From assembly GCA_964017235.1 (NCBI GenBank), contig OZ024938.1:49884332-49948331 (forward strand): a DNA stretch of 64,000 nt, written 5' to 3'. The notes under the pieces were generated by a model. It was not told the origin of the DNA, made no database searches, and worked only from the letters and a program-made list of their open reading frames with translations. Origin of the DNA: Sabellastarte sp. h YS-2021 (Eukaryota > Annelida > Polychaeta > Sabellida > Sabellidae). Shown here piece by piece: positions 47,813 to 60,129 of the stretch. The translations under genes and the position numbers were made by a program. Each line of letters begins with the position of its first letter. The stretch's first letter is position 1.

Positions 47813-49674
47813 GATTTCTCTGTATTTGCCCCATTGAATTAGAAAAACTGTCTCCTGATCACCACTCTCTTGGTTATCTTTGCCAATTTCAAGACATAAA
47901 ATGAAAAGAAATATTTTTAACTAAAGACAGCAAAACTCACGAGCTATATGTTTGTGACCCCACAATGACAATTACATTGTTACATAATTAAGTAACGACA
48001 TCATCAGAAAACAAAATTTACGTATGTGAGGAAGAGAAGCAGATTTCTGTGTCTACTGACTATAATTTTCACTCAAATTTCACCAAATTCTGCGTAATCA
48101 GTGTGTACCCCACGAAGTACCGGCCCACCAAATTTTAAGTCGATTGATGTTATAGTTTTTGAGTTATTAATTTCAAGAAGGTGTACAGACAGAACGAAAC
48201 TGATCACAATAAACCCTCTCCTATCGTAGAGCGTAAATAAAATCGCCGTTGGTTATCGTTCCTCTTCGGTCGTTGCTATGGAAACAGTTACTAATAGCCA
48301 AGAGCTGATATCTATTGCCTAAGTACAGCTAGCTCCACATGCTACACAGTTGAGACACTACTACTGACTAATATATCACCAAAGCTCTCGCATCATATTT
48401 AATTACTGAATTTCTTCTTTACATTTAGTCTCTTACAAAGGCTTTTCACAATATCCAATTGAGTAGATTAGAAATAGATATTTTCTCCTGTGGTGATTAA
48501 TACAATTTTACTACGTCTGGGTTTTCATTACGTCTTCCTTTTCCCTTTCTTTAAGAGCAGGCGTAGTTTATTTTACGAGCTGGGTTTACGGATCAATAGA
48601 TGCTTGAATTGTTTTACACCACTCACGAAATGTGAAACAGCAGAGCAACTGAAACATTAGCTAAAGTATTCTAGTAAAAGTAATGTCTGTTATGTACTTG
48701 CTATAGAAGATAAGTCACTGTTTGATTTTACAGAATTGTATGGCATCATTAAATTACAAAATTGGCTATTTCGTTTTATAGTTGGTAAAACTGTGTTTCC
48801 TTTTAAAAAAACCTCTTAATCTTGCTACTACAAGTATCGGTTATTTTAAAGTTTAAAACACTTGGTTTCGTGTATAAAACTATGTGGGTTTTACCCATGG
48901 ATTCCAGGAAGGAGGTGTTGTGACAAGGTTTTAAAAAAAAACAGGCGTAATATCTATTGGATAATTTATGAAATAAACTGTAACAAAACATTTAACGACC
49001 CTCACTATTTAGCCAAAGCATCAAAACAAAAGGAATAATAATAATATAGTACACAAATTTCTGGGCAGTGTATGGAAGAAACTGATACAAAGGAGGACAG
49101 TCTGCTGCTGTAATGTTGTTACTGTGACTGTACGTGTCTATTTGAATTCCGGGTTGGTTGTAAAAACCTGGAGAAAGCCCGATACACGTGTTGCAATAAA
49201 CCCTCTGAGTGATGTAACAAATTAATTAAACTTTAACCCCCACTTGTTGTTTTCATCCGGTTGATAAAATGTCAGATGTTTTGACTGGAATATGGCGCCC
49301 ATATGACAGAGGTCTGTCCAAAGTAGAATTACCGGGGAGGTTCGCCAGTACTGGTATTATAGTACTGAAAAGAACATGATACAATCTTTAAAAAAAAACA
49401 ACCTTACAGATGAATATGGATACTTGCACGTCCCCCAAGAAAAACCTACACACGTGACGGCCACTTTGTGACTAATCATTTGAGTGATTAGTACAGATGG
49501 ATAGTTTTGACCAGATCTGTGTTATTTAAAACTTATACCAAGATAAACATGCAAATAGAATAAGAAGTAATCCTCATTACAAAGTGGTTTTGTTAACACG
49601 TTACAGGCCCGTTACTCAAGTTTTGTACCTAAAACAGAAAGTTTAGGCACCTCAGTGTCTGTTGATGATACGTT
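47813..49674. other. Intergenic, with an X-box-like site
   Basis: 48050-48210 has wording typical of diverged dispersed repeats (TTTTGAGTTATTAATTTCAA, GTGTACAGACAGAACG). GTTGCTATGGAAAC at 48272-48285 fits the RFX X-box consensus and sits in a locally less AT-rich patch (48235-48310), but no gene start is visible nearby. The remainder is featureless. Confidence 0.35.
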
Positions 49675-49980
49675 ATTTTGAACCGGTTTTAAACGGGTGA
49701 GTGACATTACCAATGACATTACCAATGGATTATATGAAACCGGTTTTAAACGGGTGAGTGACATTACCAATGACATTACCAATGGATTATATGAAACCGG
49801 TTTTAAACGGGTGAGTGACATTACCAATGACATTACCAATGGATTATATGAAACCGGTTTTAAACGGGTGAGTAACATTACCAATGGATTAGATGAAACC
49901 AGTTTTAACGGGTTAGTGACGTTACCAATAACCAATGGATTAGAAAAAAACTTATTTTAAACGGGTGAGTGACATTACCA
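49675..49980. repeat. 57-bp minisatellite
   Basis: The unit AAACCGGTTTTAAACGGGTG, AGTGACATTACCAATG..., is repeated three times almost identically from ~49682, followed by shortened and mutated copies to ~49980. The unit is a multiple of three, so both strands stay open (87 and 107 codons). Within each unit GACATTACCAAT is itself duplicated. Confidence 0.93.
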
Positions 49981-50926
49981 ATGTCATCTTATTCTGATAA
50001 CTATAATGTAGCATTTATAGCAGATAATCCCGATTAAAAAGAGTTTTGAGGTCCAATACTCTTATATGTGGTATTTTTATACCCTATTGTAAATGGAAAC
50101 ATATATTGGACCATTCAAAACATCTGAACACAACCAGTAGGCATATTTCACAACCATAATCCGTTGAATCTAGATTCCTCGGATTAACAGATTCCGGATT
50201 ATGAATCTGTTGATCTACCTCCTGAGGTAGATAAACGGATTCAGATTCATTGGATTATCCATAATGCTTTGCAAAATAATGGCCACCACTTGTGGCAGCA
50301 GATTTTAAAAATTTAGTGAGTTTTATTTTATTTGTAGTGGTTTATCTAATTTTTTCACTTTGGATTTGGAATTTGATAAAATTGCATTTCACGAATTTAG
50401 CTAATCAAAAGAATCTGAATCAGAGTGTGCAGATTTTTGTTTGTGAAATACACCTAGTGTTCACTCTCTTAATTAATAAGGCCATTTTCTCATTTATTTT
50501 TGGAAAAAAATATAATCAGTAAATTCCACTAAAATATGAGGTTGTTCTTATGAGGCTGTTGTGGATAAATTAATTAAAGAAGCTTCAATTCTACTGTTTC
50601 ATACAGAAATTATTGATTATTTAAAAATTGTTTTAAACCTTGAAAAAAGCTTTTTCAGGGTACACATGAATGACATGAGATACTCACTATAAAGTGCATT
50701 TATTTGCCTCAGTTTGTGTAAGTATATATATACCGTGCAGACAATTGCTTTAGGATATTTTGCACTGTCTTAGTATTGATATTTCAGGGCGCCATAATGT
50801 ATCAGTGTCAAAGCAGAAAGAAGAACTCTTACATTAGACAGAATATAAGCTGGTTATTTTCACTAAATCTGAGGAAGACTCAGATAAGATATTGATACAT
50901 TCAAAACTTTTAAAAAATTTAAATGG
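49981..50926. other. Intergenic with a hairpin at 50196-50260
   Basis: GGATTATGAATCTGTTGATC, TACCTC is followed after 2 bases by GAGGTAGAT, then AAACGGATTCAGATTCATTG, an imperfect hairpin. The sequence to its left (50158-50190) carries a related GATTC-rich block. The rest is AT-rich and non-coding. Confidence 0.6.
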
Positions 50927-51165
50927 GATTTATTTATTTGTGTTTTAACGTCACTTCTAACACTGTATAGGCCATATCACGATGGTTGGTTTTATAGGCA
51001 GAGGAAAGCAGTACATACAGTTGGTCAAGGTTCTGTACTGTCAAGTGTCAACCATTGGTAAGCAACTACCAAGTTTCCCACATAGAGTCCGGGGTTGGAA
51101 CCACAGACCTCAGAGGTGGGAGGCAAGTGTGTACCAGTGTACCACTGAACCAGTGTGGCCCCTGT
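50927..51165 (-). mobile_element. tRNA-derived SINE
   Basis: On the minus strand the head starts GGGGCCACACTGGTTCAGTGG. Box A is TGGTTCAGTGG (51152-51142) and box B GGTTCCAACCC (51102-51092), at the spacing of RNA polymerase III promoters. The body contains TTGGTAGTTGCTTACC and GATATGGCCTATACAGTG, and the tail TGACGTTAAAACACAAATAA, ATAAA. Its 3' domain resembles molluscan V-type SINEs such as RUDI, but I cannot confirm that without alignment. Confidence 0.8.
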
Positions 51166-53224
51166 TAAGCAGGTGGAAGTTAGGATTTTTGGTTTTAGCG
51201 TTTTAAAAACTGAAGGCTATCCCACTTTGAAACATTTCAAAACTTTTGGCCATTTTCTCCCTACTTGATTTTTCCCTTTTCGTCCTCTGTATGTTAATCC
51301 CCAGGTGTGATACCTAGATCCTCCGCCTGTCTCCCTGTCAAGCCATTATTTTTCTTGTTTACTTGCCACTCTAATTTCTGCTGTTGAATTGTCGCCCCGC
51401 CCCTCTTCCATTGTAAACCTGCTAAGCCTGCAGCACACCTAGTAGTGAGGTCATTATCTGTCATCGTATTAGTCACCATAATCCGTAAAATAATTCCAGC
51501 AGATCTGTCACATGATGCCTGCTAGTGACCACAAGTATGCAGGGCTTCATGAGAGGCTGCATAACCTTATATTGTTCTCTATAGGTTGTCAGTTTTCTGA
51601 TGGACAGTTTTCCTCAACCATAACAGTCTTAGCTATGGTTGATCTTCTTATAATCACATTTATGAATCTTTCTGTTACCATCGTGTAATCATGCGGAGTG
51701 TGGCTTAATATAGCAGTGTTGTCAGATCTTAAGGACAGTACGTGATGCCATTTTCCCACCCAAGTTCAGCAATTGACAAAGAATTTCTGTCTGTGGCGAG
51801 TCTTTGGGTATCACTGGTAATGCTGTAGTGTAGTCTTGTATGTGGGACCTGGGCATTAACGAAATGAGGCCCAACTCTATGTAATCCACCAGGACCTGAT
51901 AGGCACACCTTGTAAATAGTCTTCTTTTTAATTAACCTTGTACATGAATCTAAAAAATCAATTTCAATAGGCCACACAAGTGTTCCCAATCATGTGGGCA
52001 TTCCTGATAATAGGGTAAGTTCCAGTAGCACGCCCCACATCCTACTTACACCAAGTTAAAGGGATTTTCTGATGGCCAGATTTCAACTGAAGTAGTCTGA
52101 CTTAAATCTTACTAGGATTGACAAAGCGGAGGGATATGTGACTCCTCCATAGTTTTTTTTCTTGGAATCGTAAATACATGTGACTTTCCATATCTCAGCA
52201 TAAATAAACAAGGGACTTTTGCAGGCTGTGGCGATCAGCCCATCGATCTTTGTGAGCAGAATTTACTCTCCAGCCTACATCTTGTTGCTATATTAAACTG
52301 AGGAGCCTGTTCAGGTGGAAGTATTTTTGTCGTGTAATAAGAAAAGAAAACTCTATTTAGCTTGACAGTGTCTCATGAGTAATTTGTTGGAAAATGACAA
52401 ATGGGACAAAAATGTAGCATCCAATTTGTGTAAACTGAGTTGATATTAAGAAACTTTTGAATGTAGTAAAAAGGGTTACATTCAGTTGTGTCAGATGATT
52501 GACTTTTCTAGGTTTTATCAATAACTTTATATCCACGTAACAATATGTAGAATAAATAATGCCTATTAAATTCATATCAAATGTTCTTTTTGGTTAACTA
52601 CCGACTTAAATTAGAGAGTTAAATGGTGAATGTTACTTTGTCACTTTTATAAAAATTAATCTGCATACTAACAGGTTCTAGCACGGGGGAATCTGTTTAT
52701 ACACAAACTGAGCATTTTATAAAAGTTTAAAGCTATACATTTGTGTGCATGGATAGAGTACATAACTGTCCAATATATTATCTCCATGGTGATCTTTGAA
52801 TCCTCAACGGGTGATACAGAATCCACTTATTTAACCATCGGCACATCTATGATCCTATAGAGACACCAATAATAGATAAAAGAAATGATCTAGTTTTCCT
52901 TCAAATCTAGTAGACCTTCCATGAGTTATATTGCTGTACTTGAGGATTCTGTCAAAATTCAAAATTTCTCTCTTAAAACAACAAAACATGTTGAAAATAC
53001 AACAGAAATAGGCTCACTTTATGTTGTGTGAATATTTCGAAAACTTCCAACGTTTCAATGGAAAATAATACTCTTTCCTTGGTTATGTACCCAAATCATC
53101 AAGTACTCTTTGTTAACGAGTACCAATTAAGATATTCTTTAATGAGTCAAATGTCATGGGACCAAAGATACTTCTTTTATCCAGACTTCCATATAAAAAG
53201 GAAAATGTCAACAGATAAGGCCAT
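51166..53224. other. Intergenic, nothing firm
   Basis: No recognised exon or repeat. The 86-codon minus ORF at 51729-51989 and 99-codon plus ORF at 53028-53327 lack family features; the latter runs into a MITE and SINE. Confidence 0.4.
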
Positions 53225-53640
53225 CTCTAAACCAGGGACTGGTTTTATAAAAGGACTTGGCCCTGATTTAAACATAAGGCTTAGACTTTTGTCCTTAGGC
53301 CAAGTATGGAGGTCCTCAGTGGCCTAGTGGTTAGCAAGTTTGGCATCTAATCATAGGCTGTCACCTCTGTGGGTTCGAGTCCCACAAGTGGCAATTCTGA
53401 GGACCTATCCCAATATGACCCTGGCTGTTGAACGGGACGTAAAACCCCAACTTTGACCTTTAGGCCAAGTATGCTGGTTTGAAGTTCGTAGATTTCACAA
53501 AGCAACTAATCCTAAGTATAATGAGTCTTGGGCTCCAAGTTAAGTTCACACAGAGGTATGCTTTATTTTTGTATTCAAAGATGCTGTACTTTTTCTGCAA
53601 GTTAAGTCAAAGTCTCGTTGTGAAACGAGCCACTGATCTT
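53225..53640. mobile_element. MITE-like repeat interrupted by a SINE
   Basis: The left part (GGGACTGGTTTTATAAAAGG, ACTTGGCC...GTCCTTAGGCC) and right part (GTTAAGTCAAAGTCTCGTTG, TGAAACGAGCCACTG) look like the inverted ends of one element. The right end resembles the repeat at 33100-33245. The SINE at 53309-53459 splits it. Confidence 0.5.
53309..53459 (+). mobile_element. Short tRNA-derived SINE with 14-bp TSD
   Basis: Box A TGGCCTAGTGG (53320-53330) and box B GGTTCGAGTCC (53372-53382) are perfect matches to the tRNA consensus. The tail is CCCTGGCTGTTGAACGGGAC, GTAAAACCCCAACTTTGACC. TTAGGCCAAGTATG occurs immediately before (53295-53308) and after (53460-53473), the exact target duplication. 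The tRNA-like part does not fold into a full cloverleaf with a usable anticodon arm, so this is not a tRNA gene. Confidence 0.93.
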
Positions 53641-53953
53641 TATTTCTATTTATAAGGGAATCCACTAGACAGATTTCTCCTTAAAAAGGTTTTGACAGTG
53701 TATGGTTGCATGGTTCATGAATAGTAACCTTAATATTTTACTATTTTCAGAATTCTTCAGCTTCTGGGAATGTGAAATCTTAATATCAAGACTGTTGATC
53801 TGAAAGACAAAAAACTTGAAACACTGATCTTGATCAATTCATGCAGAGCGAGTTCATGTGCATCATTTAAGAAAGTTTTGTTTTTAATTATTTTGCTCAA
53901 GACAATGTAACTTTGAAGCCTCTGTATGTTTCACAACAACATTCTTAGTTTTA
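53641..53953 (+). other. Probable 5' UTR / intron boundary of the PPxY gene
   Basis: ACTATTTTCAG at ~53739-53750 followed by AATTCTTCAGC is a good acceptor ~200 bases before the start codon, so the ORF at 53954 may lie in a second exon with a spliced 5' leader. The upstream exon was not found. Confidence 0.35.
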
Positions 53954-54784
53954 ATGGAAACTGCAGGAAACCAATCCACTGCACAGAGAAAGTCATCCAA
54001 GGCTGTCCTAAGTGTTTCCATTGGTATGCTAGTTACTGGGGTCATCACAGTTATCTCCATATCCGGAATTCGAGACAGCTACCTGGTAGTTATCCTCATT
54101 GGTATTGGGATAGGCATTAGTGCACTAGGAGGCTGCTGCCTATGTTGCTCTTTTGCCTTGCAGGGGTCCACAGGAAATCAGCAACAGCAAACAGGAGATT
54201 TAGAACAAAGAGAACTCAGGTGTCATCATCGCCAAGGTGAAACTGACACAGAAGAGAGGAGAAGAGGTCAAACCACCAATCACGTTCATGGTAGAGAGCC
54301 ATTATTAGCACCGGATTATGTATCAGGAAATGTCATTGGTCAAAACAGTTCTCAAAGGATAAATGGGACATATGGTGATATTGAAAATGATAGAAGACCA
54401 TTTACATTTGTCTTGCACAATAATATACTGGGAGATATTGATGACAATGATATGGCAAACAGTTATCTAACAATACATAGTCAGGGCAGACCTAGTAATT
54501 CCCGGACTTCTGGAAGGATGGTAAATCATAGACACCATAGCTTGAGTAATTTGTACACAGAACCCAGTGACACCCAACAACACAGACGGGATTTAAGATG
54601 GAGCTCGCGGGGTCTACACAGTGAACATGGGCTCGGTGGATCACAGGGAATTCAGAGACCGAGCACACCTGATAATGTTGCATCAAGAATGGCGCCACCG
54701 TCATACGAAATCTGTGCACAAGATATGACTGACCCACCATCCTATGACTTTGTCATGAGTAACAGGTCTCTATTCAATACATAG
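53954..54784 (+). CDS. Two-helix membrane protein with twin PPSY motifs
   Basis: A 276-aa uninterrupted ORF, start ATG at 53954, TAG stop. Residues ~18-37 (VLSVSIGMLVTGVITVISIS) and ~43-68 (YLVVILIGIGIGISALGG, then CCLCCSF) are adjacent hydrophobic helices joined by a short loop, the second ending in a Cys cluster that could be palmitoylated. The remaining ~205 residues are hydrophilic, Gln/Arg/Ser-rich and probably disordered. Near the C-terminus MAPPSYEIC and DPPSYDFV supply two PPxY motifs, which in known proteins bind WW domains of NEDD4-type ubiquitin ligases. The hairpin topology plus PPxY tail suggests a trafficking or ubiquitin-ligase adaptor, but no named family is recognised. Codons look normal and the frame is intact. 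Confidence 0.8.
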   Translation: METAGNQSTAQRKSSKAVLSVSIGMLVTGVITVISISGIRDSYLVVILIGIGIGISALGGCCLCCSFALQGSTGNQQQQTGDLEQRELRCHHRQGETDTEERRRGQTTNHVHGREPLLAPDYVSGNVIGQNSSQRINGTYGDIENDRRPFTFVLHNNILGDIDDNDMANSYLTIHSQGRPSNSRTSGRMVNHRHHSLSNLYTEPSDTQQHRRDLRWSSRGLHSEHGLGGSQGIQRPSTPDNVASRMAPPSYEICAQDMTDPPSYDFVMSNRSLFNT

Positions 54785-56697
54785 GTACCATTGACAATAT
54801 GGAGACCCCTATCTGAAACACTTGGATACCTATAAAGTGGCAACAAGTCGGTACTTTTGATTCCATCCAAACTTCCACAAGGGCACAGATTATTTTAATC
54901 AAAGGAAGAAGAATGTATTTTGAAGTGCTTCCAATGTTGTAAGAGATCTGTAAAACTTCAGTCCTTGCTCCAACAGATTAGATAAATGGAGTAAAAGGTT
55001 AAATTTGAGCGAATAGTAAAAATGGAGCAAGTAAAATACAAGTTCAATATAAAAAATGAGTAAACAATTTTGTCATCCACCAAAACAAATTATGTATATG
55101 TTTGACCTGTCTACCGGGACATACAGACTTGGTAATATACTTTGTTTGTAATCTCCGGTGTGGATGCTATGGACACTTTATAATAGCATTACAAATACAT
55201 AAATGAGTGCTGATTTTTCATGACTATTTTATTAATTATGTTTAAGCTGCAAACATGCTATATATACAGTGTACTCTAAGTTTAAAACTAAAGTTTTTAT
55301 ATTCACGATTCTGGGTTATATTTTCATACAAAGTGGGGTCTGCCAGTGGCTTGGTCCTCAAACAGGGTCTGAATCCGGATCTGGTCTCCAGATGGGTTTT
55401 TTTCTCAACACTATCCATGGGTGAGGTTTGTGCATTCCCAGGATGTGCTTGTTTTACTTTTTATTGAATCAAAGGGATGGGTAAAAACATCCCTCATTAG
55501 ACATATACAAATAATGTATTACTCATGAAGATAAACAATAAGTAATCGTATTTTGTCATCTTGATTCAAGGTTTTTTTTGTCATTTTGTATGTGATTTGG
55601 GATGCACAATTCACATTCCAGCTATAGTTTTGAGACTAGGGGTATGAGGTTAAAACTTCCAAGCATATTTACATTTCAAAAGAAAAATGATCCAGGCGTG
55701 ATTGATATCTTAATACTTTTCTTTAGTGTCATATTTATTCTGGTTGTGAGTTTCAAAAGGCATCAACATAGAATACAGTAATCTGCATTAAACACGATTC
55801 CCTGTCACTTCTTACTCCACTGATACAGAAGTAGGGGAGCTAATTCTGTAGGAAAACAAAGGGAGCCTCTACCATTGGAGGTTAGAATTTTAGATGGTGG
55901 AGTGTAATTTGTTCTTGAAACCAGCCTGTCATTTTAAAAGCACGTTCTTTATGTCTGAACCTTGGACCCAAACAATAATACAACCAACTGGATTAAAAAG
56001 CAAGCTAGTGGAGTGTAAGATATGAAACAGACTACTGGAAACCCACTTCTGGTATTGTGGGAGAGTCTTTTCACATTTGTGGTTATTTTTGTGTCACTGC
56101 TGTGGTAAAATTGGTACAAATTCTGATTAATTTGTCTTTCTTTTAAAGGATGCCTCCCCTCCCCCCAAAGTGGTGAAGAATCCACACTGCTTACTCTATT
56201 TAACACGTTTTAACATTGGATTTGTTCCACTTTTAAGACTGACTTTTTAATATAAAGTACCGCTTAGGTACCGCTTATGCGACAAAACCAAATGAACAAA
56301 AATACTTTAAGGGTCCCTATATTGCAAACCAAAATATGAGTTGACTTGTGCTTCATGTCACATCAACATATTTGAGGCATTTGATTAGGGTTTGTTTGGC
56401 AAGTCTTTCTTTTTAATGAGTCCTTTTGTGAGTTTGGTATATTTTATTGTTTCTATTCAATGTACCACTGCCATACTTTGCGTTCAGTTTAAATGGTTGC
56501 CCCATTTTGGGGCACACATTGTGTTCAAACACTCTACTTCAAATGTTTTGTTTAGCACATTCCAAGTGTTTCAAATTTGGCACATGTTCAGTTATCACAC
56601 CCCAATGTTCCAGCCATACTACAGGCAGTATAACCACAGTTACTAGCAGCGGAAACGCCTCAAAGGATGCCTCGTACCTTCTGAGATTTGGTGTATC
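54785..56697. other. 3' flank of the PPxY gene
   Basis: Probable 3' UTR then intergenic DNA. No clear poly(A) signal near the stop. 56150-56170 has a short C-rich run. The ORF at 56392-56646 has no recognisable features. Confidence 0.4.
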
Positions 56698-57134
56698 CAT
56701 AATACCCCATTCACACTGTAGGCAGTATAACCTGTGGTTATAGTTGTTGGGCAAAATGCCCGTCCACCAAGTAACGTCTGAGGTTTGTATGTGAACTTGA
56801 GACAGTGGCAAAACAAACACGCAAACTCCTCCACTCACCTTATGTCTCCATTTACACTGAAACACGACAGTCACAACCTTGTATACAATTTGGACCACAC
56901 CTTCAGTTACCGTATCAAAACATTTCACCTGCGCATGCTCACAACAAAACCATCAGAAGCAGAAATTTTAAACATTTTAAAACTTCCACAGTTTAACCAA
57001 GGTATTGGGAGGTTTTGCCACTGTGTCATAAGTTCACACACGAGCGTCAGGCAGTAGTTAAAGGAGAGGGGCGTTTTGACTGACACCTATAAACCATGGG
57101 TTATGCCACCTGTGATGTGATTGGGGTATTACAA
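56698..57134. mobile_element. Element with long (~120-bp) imperfect TIRs
   Basis: The left end AATACCCCATTCACACTGTA, GGCAGTATAACC... matches the inverse of the right end ...GGTTATGCCACCTGTGATGT, GATTGGGGTATT. Matching continues inward through AAAATGCCCG / CGGGGCGTTTT-type blocks to GTGAACTTGAGACAGTGGCA (56790) versus TGCCACTGTGTCATAAGTTC (57014). The core is ~200 bp. ORFs crossing it on both strands are by-products of the inverted structure. Confidence 0.8.
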
Positions 57135-59300
57135 CAATTCATTTTTATATTCGTGTTCCTGCTTGACCATAGTTTGAATCTGTTGCTTCCTTAGTTTCTT
57201 GTCAAATTTAGACACACCTCACATTACCAGTCAGGCTATGAACAGTTAAGCAACTACCAACTCTCTCAAAGAAAGATAGGGGGGATTCAAACCCAGGGTC
57301 TTTAAGATAGGTCCGATCCAATGTATCTCGATTAGAGGACAATGTCAGTCATATGAGTTATAAAACTGCAGTATTAAAAGAAATGTTGATACATGTCTCA
57401 GAATGATCTTACTGTGTGCAACAGGTTTTGTACAATTGTACTTCACTCAAGTCTGGTTTTAGTCCTTTATGTTTTTATGCAGTATGTTACTATTTAAGTT
57501 TAAACTTTTTTAATTATGTATTTAAATAAACATGGTTACGACTGTGATATGTTTGGACCTCTTATTAATCGTCACAATAAATATGCTGGGCATGTCAGAC
57601 TTTTGAAAGAATCCAAATTTCACTCTCCCTTATTTTCATCATTTTTAAATCCCAGAAGTGTTGAACTTGTTGGTCAAATCAAATATACAAAGTGGTCTCA
57701 CACAGGTTTTGCTCTATTAAACCACCAGGCACTGACTTTGCATCTACCAGCTTTCCTAGTTGGACAAGATTCAAGCCCAGAACCTCATACATGGGAGAAG
57801 AGTGTGCTACCGCCAAATACCTAATTTATTAATGGATAAAATTGCGTTGGCAAGGTACCTGTTTTTGCCAGATATTGCACAAAACTTAATCACCTGCACT
57901 TAATCTGAAAAATAAACTCGAGCCGAAAATTGAGTGAAAACCATGCAGAATCATTATGGCCTGGGGTTAAAAAGGGAAGTAGAGTCAATGAGGACTCAAG
58001 TGAGATATTCAAATTTTAGAATATTTATTTCTCATGAAATTATACATCAATTATCACCACTGAATATAAATTTGGCCAAAAAAAAAAAAAGTGACCACCT
58101 CACTTAGTATTTTTAGTAACTCATACATTACAAAACAGAACCTCAGACTGTTATACAAATAGCTCTAGAGACATAGCACTTTTGTTGGGAAAAATTGGAT
58201 TTAACTTTTCCTTGGAAAATTAATTTTTTCAAGAAAAAGAACATGCTAGTAAAAGATATATGGAAACTTCTGCAGTGCATATATATTGCCGGCTTCACAA
58301 CTTTTTCTGTGAGAAGATGTGCCACACTTAACATCCAGAATACAAATGTTTAACAGGATGACACTATTGCTTGGGTTTGATGAAAATCACTGTGTAACAA
58401 ACAGCAGCCGTCACGATACTAGACAGAGACATTGAAACCTGGCTGAAATTAATACCTTGACTACAACATACAGCATTACACTTGTATTTATGTGAAAATT
58501 AAATGAAAATTTAAACAAAATTCTTGTAAATTAACTTGAAAGTGACAATCAGGATGTTTATGTTTGCCAATGACACTCTGAATATATCATCATCAAAACT
58601 GACTGAAATAAATAACAGAATGCCAATTCAGCATCACAGTGTCTACTTGAAAACTACTCGACAACAATACAGTTAAAGTTTGTAAGTCATTTTACTTGTA
58701 TTACATTACTATAGATACATAAAACATATAAACCATATATTTTAAAATGTTGACTAGTAAATATCTCCTCAACCTCATAAAGCAAAGCAAGAGTACAGAC
58801 AAGCAGGTGGCTTAATTAAGAATTTGTTTAATTAGGGACATCAATACTTTGAACATGTAAGGAATAGAGCAACATTATTTTGATTGTACTTTGTGATTTA
58901 TTGTTTAATTCATTTAAAAATGCTTCACTTCCGTATTAATTCCAGGAATGCTTTGAAACAAATATTACATATAGTTAAACATTATGTTGACTTGTGACAG
59001 AATTCTGCACTAGTAAGTCACAAATCCACAAACTGAAAACCCCTTCTTTTTTCATAAATTAGTAATGCTTTGTTTATATATGTTGGTACTATTGCATAGA
59101 TCTAGAAGTTCGGTCATTCAGTGCATTATAGCTGCAAAATCCCAATATTTTATCGTTATTGCAAACACTTACGTTCTTTATTAAAAAATTCCAAAGTAAT
59201 AAGTGACCTTTGAGTTAAAGTTGAACAAATGGACACATTATCTGTGAACTGTTCTCAAATGATTGAAAATCATGAAAATCTATCAAAAATATTTGTTTTA

Positions 59301-59333
<33 letters not shown>

Positions 59334-60129
59334 CAGCAAGCAAACCTAACATCCCACAAAGCAAGTAGAGAAATCAAATTACCTCAGCCCTATAAAAGTG
59401 AAACCATAATGAAAAGTTTAACCACCAACTCTCAAGTTGAAATTTATAGGCTGTTAATTAATTAATTATTTTTATGAAATATCAGTAACAAAAGGAGCTA
59501 AAAATATAAATAAACTACTAAAGAAATATTCTTTGTTTACAAAAACCCTTTTTCTACCACAATCAAATGAAAACTGGAATATCAGTTTACGGTTAATAGC
59601 ACTATTTTTCAGAAACAGAAATCAAATGTTTCAATATTTTAATATCATCTTAAACACTAAGTTCAAACATTATGATCAGTTTTCTACTATATTTAATTGT
59701 ACAAAACTACTACGCTGCACACCACAATTGATGCTTGACAAAACCTGCTTGGTATGCATTAAATTGCATTTTATACCATCTCACTAAAGCAGTTATTTAC
59801 TACTTGTAATCTTACCATTCTAAGGTTCACCATAAAGCACTAAACCACAGTGATCATAATAAGACAATAAATACTTATAGGGAAATTGTTCTATTATATA
59901 TACACAAAGACTTGGGATAACGTTTCTGTTGAAATTTTCAATTTTGTGTCTTTATTCTATGTGTTTAACAAAAAGAAACATTTGCCTTTCTTTATAAAAG
60001 ATTTATTTTACTGAACGAATGTATTTTATAGAACAGTTAACACACAAATGAAACTAGAGGTTCTCTTGCAAAACAAAGCGATTGTTTTTGCATGGCAAAA
60101 GCAAAGCGTTCTGAAAAAGAGAAATAATG
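57135..60129. other. Intergenic with SINE remnants and poly(A) runs
   Basis: 57220-57310 is a minus-strand SINE remnant (box B GGTTTGAATCC, 57293-57283, and TTGGTAGTTGCTTA as in the SINE at 50927). 57700-57825 has a weaker tRNA-like block on the same strand. A runs occur at 58078-58091 and 59302-59332. No gene. Confidence 0.5.

Noticed and set aside
49612-49960. 87- and 107-codon ORFs on opposite strands
   Set aside because: Both are by-products of a 57-bp minisatellite whose unit is a multiple of three.
53311-53405. Functional tRNA gene
   Set aside because: Boxes A and B are perfect, but there is no proper acceptor or anticodon stem, and the sequence continues into a SINE tail with target duplications.
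56539-56928. 129-codon minus ORF and overlapping plus ORFs
   Set aside because: They cross the left inverted arm of the element at 56698-57134 and show no protein-like features.
57516-57824. 102-codon plus ORF
   Set aside because: It overlaps tRNA-like SINE remnants and has no recognisable domain, signal or splice context.
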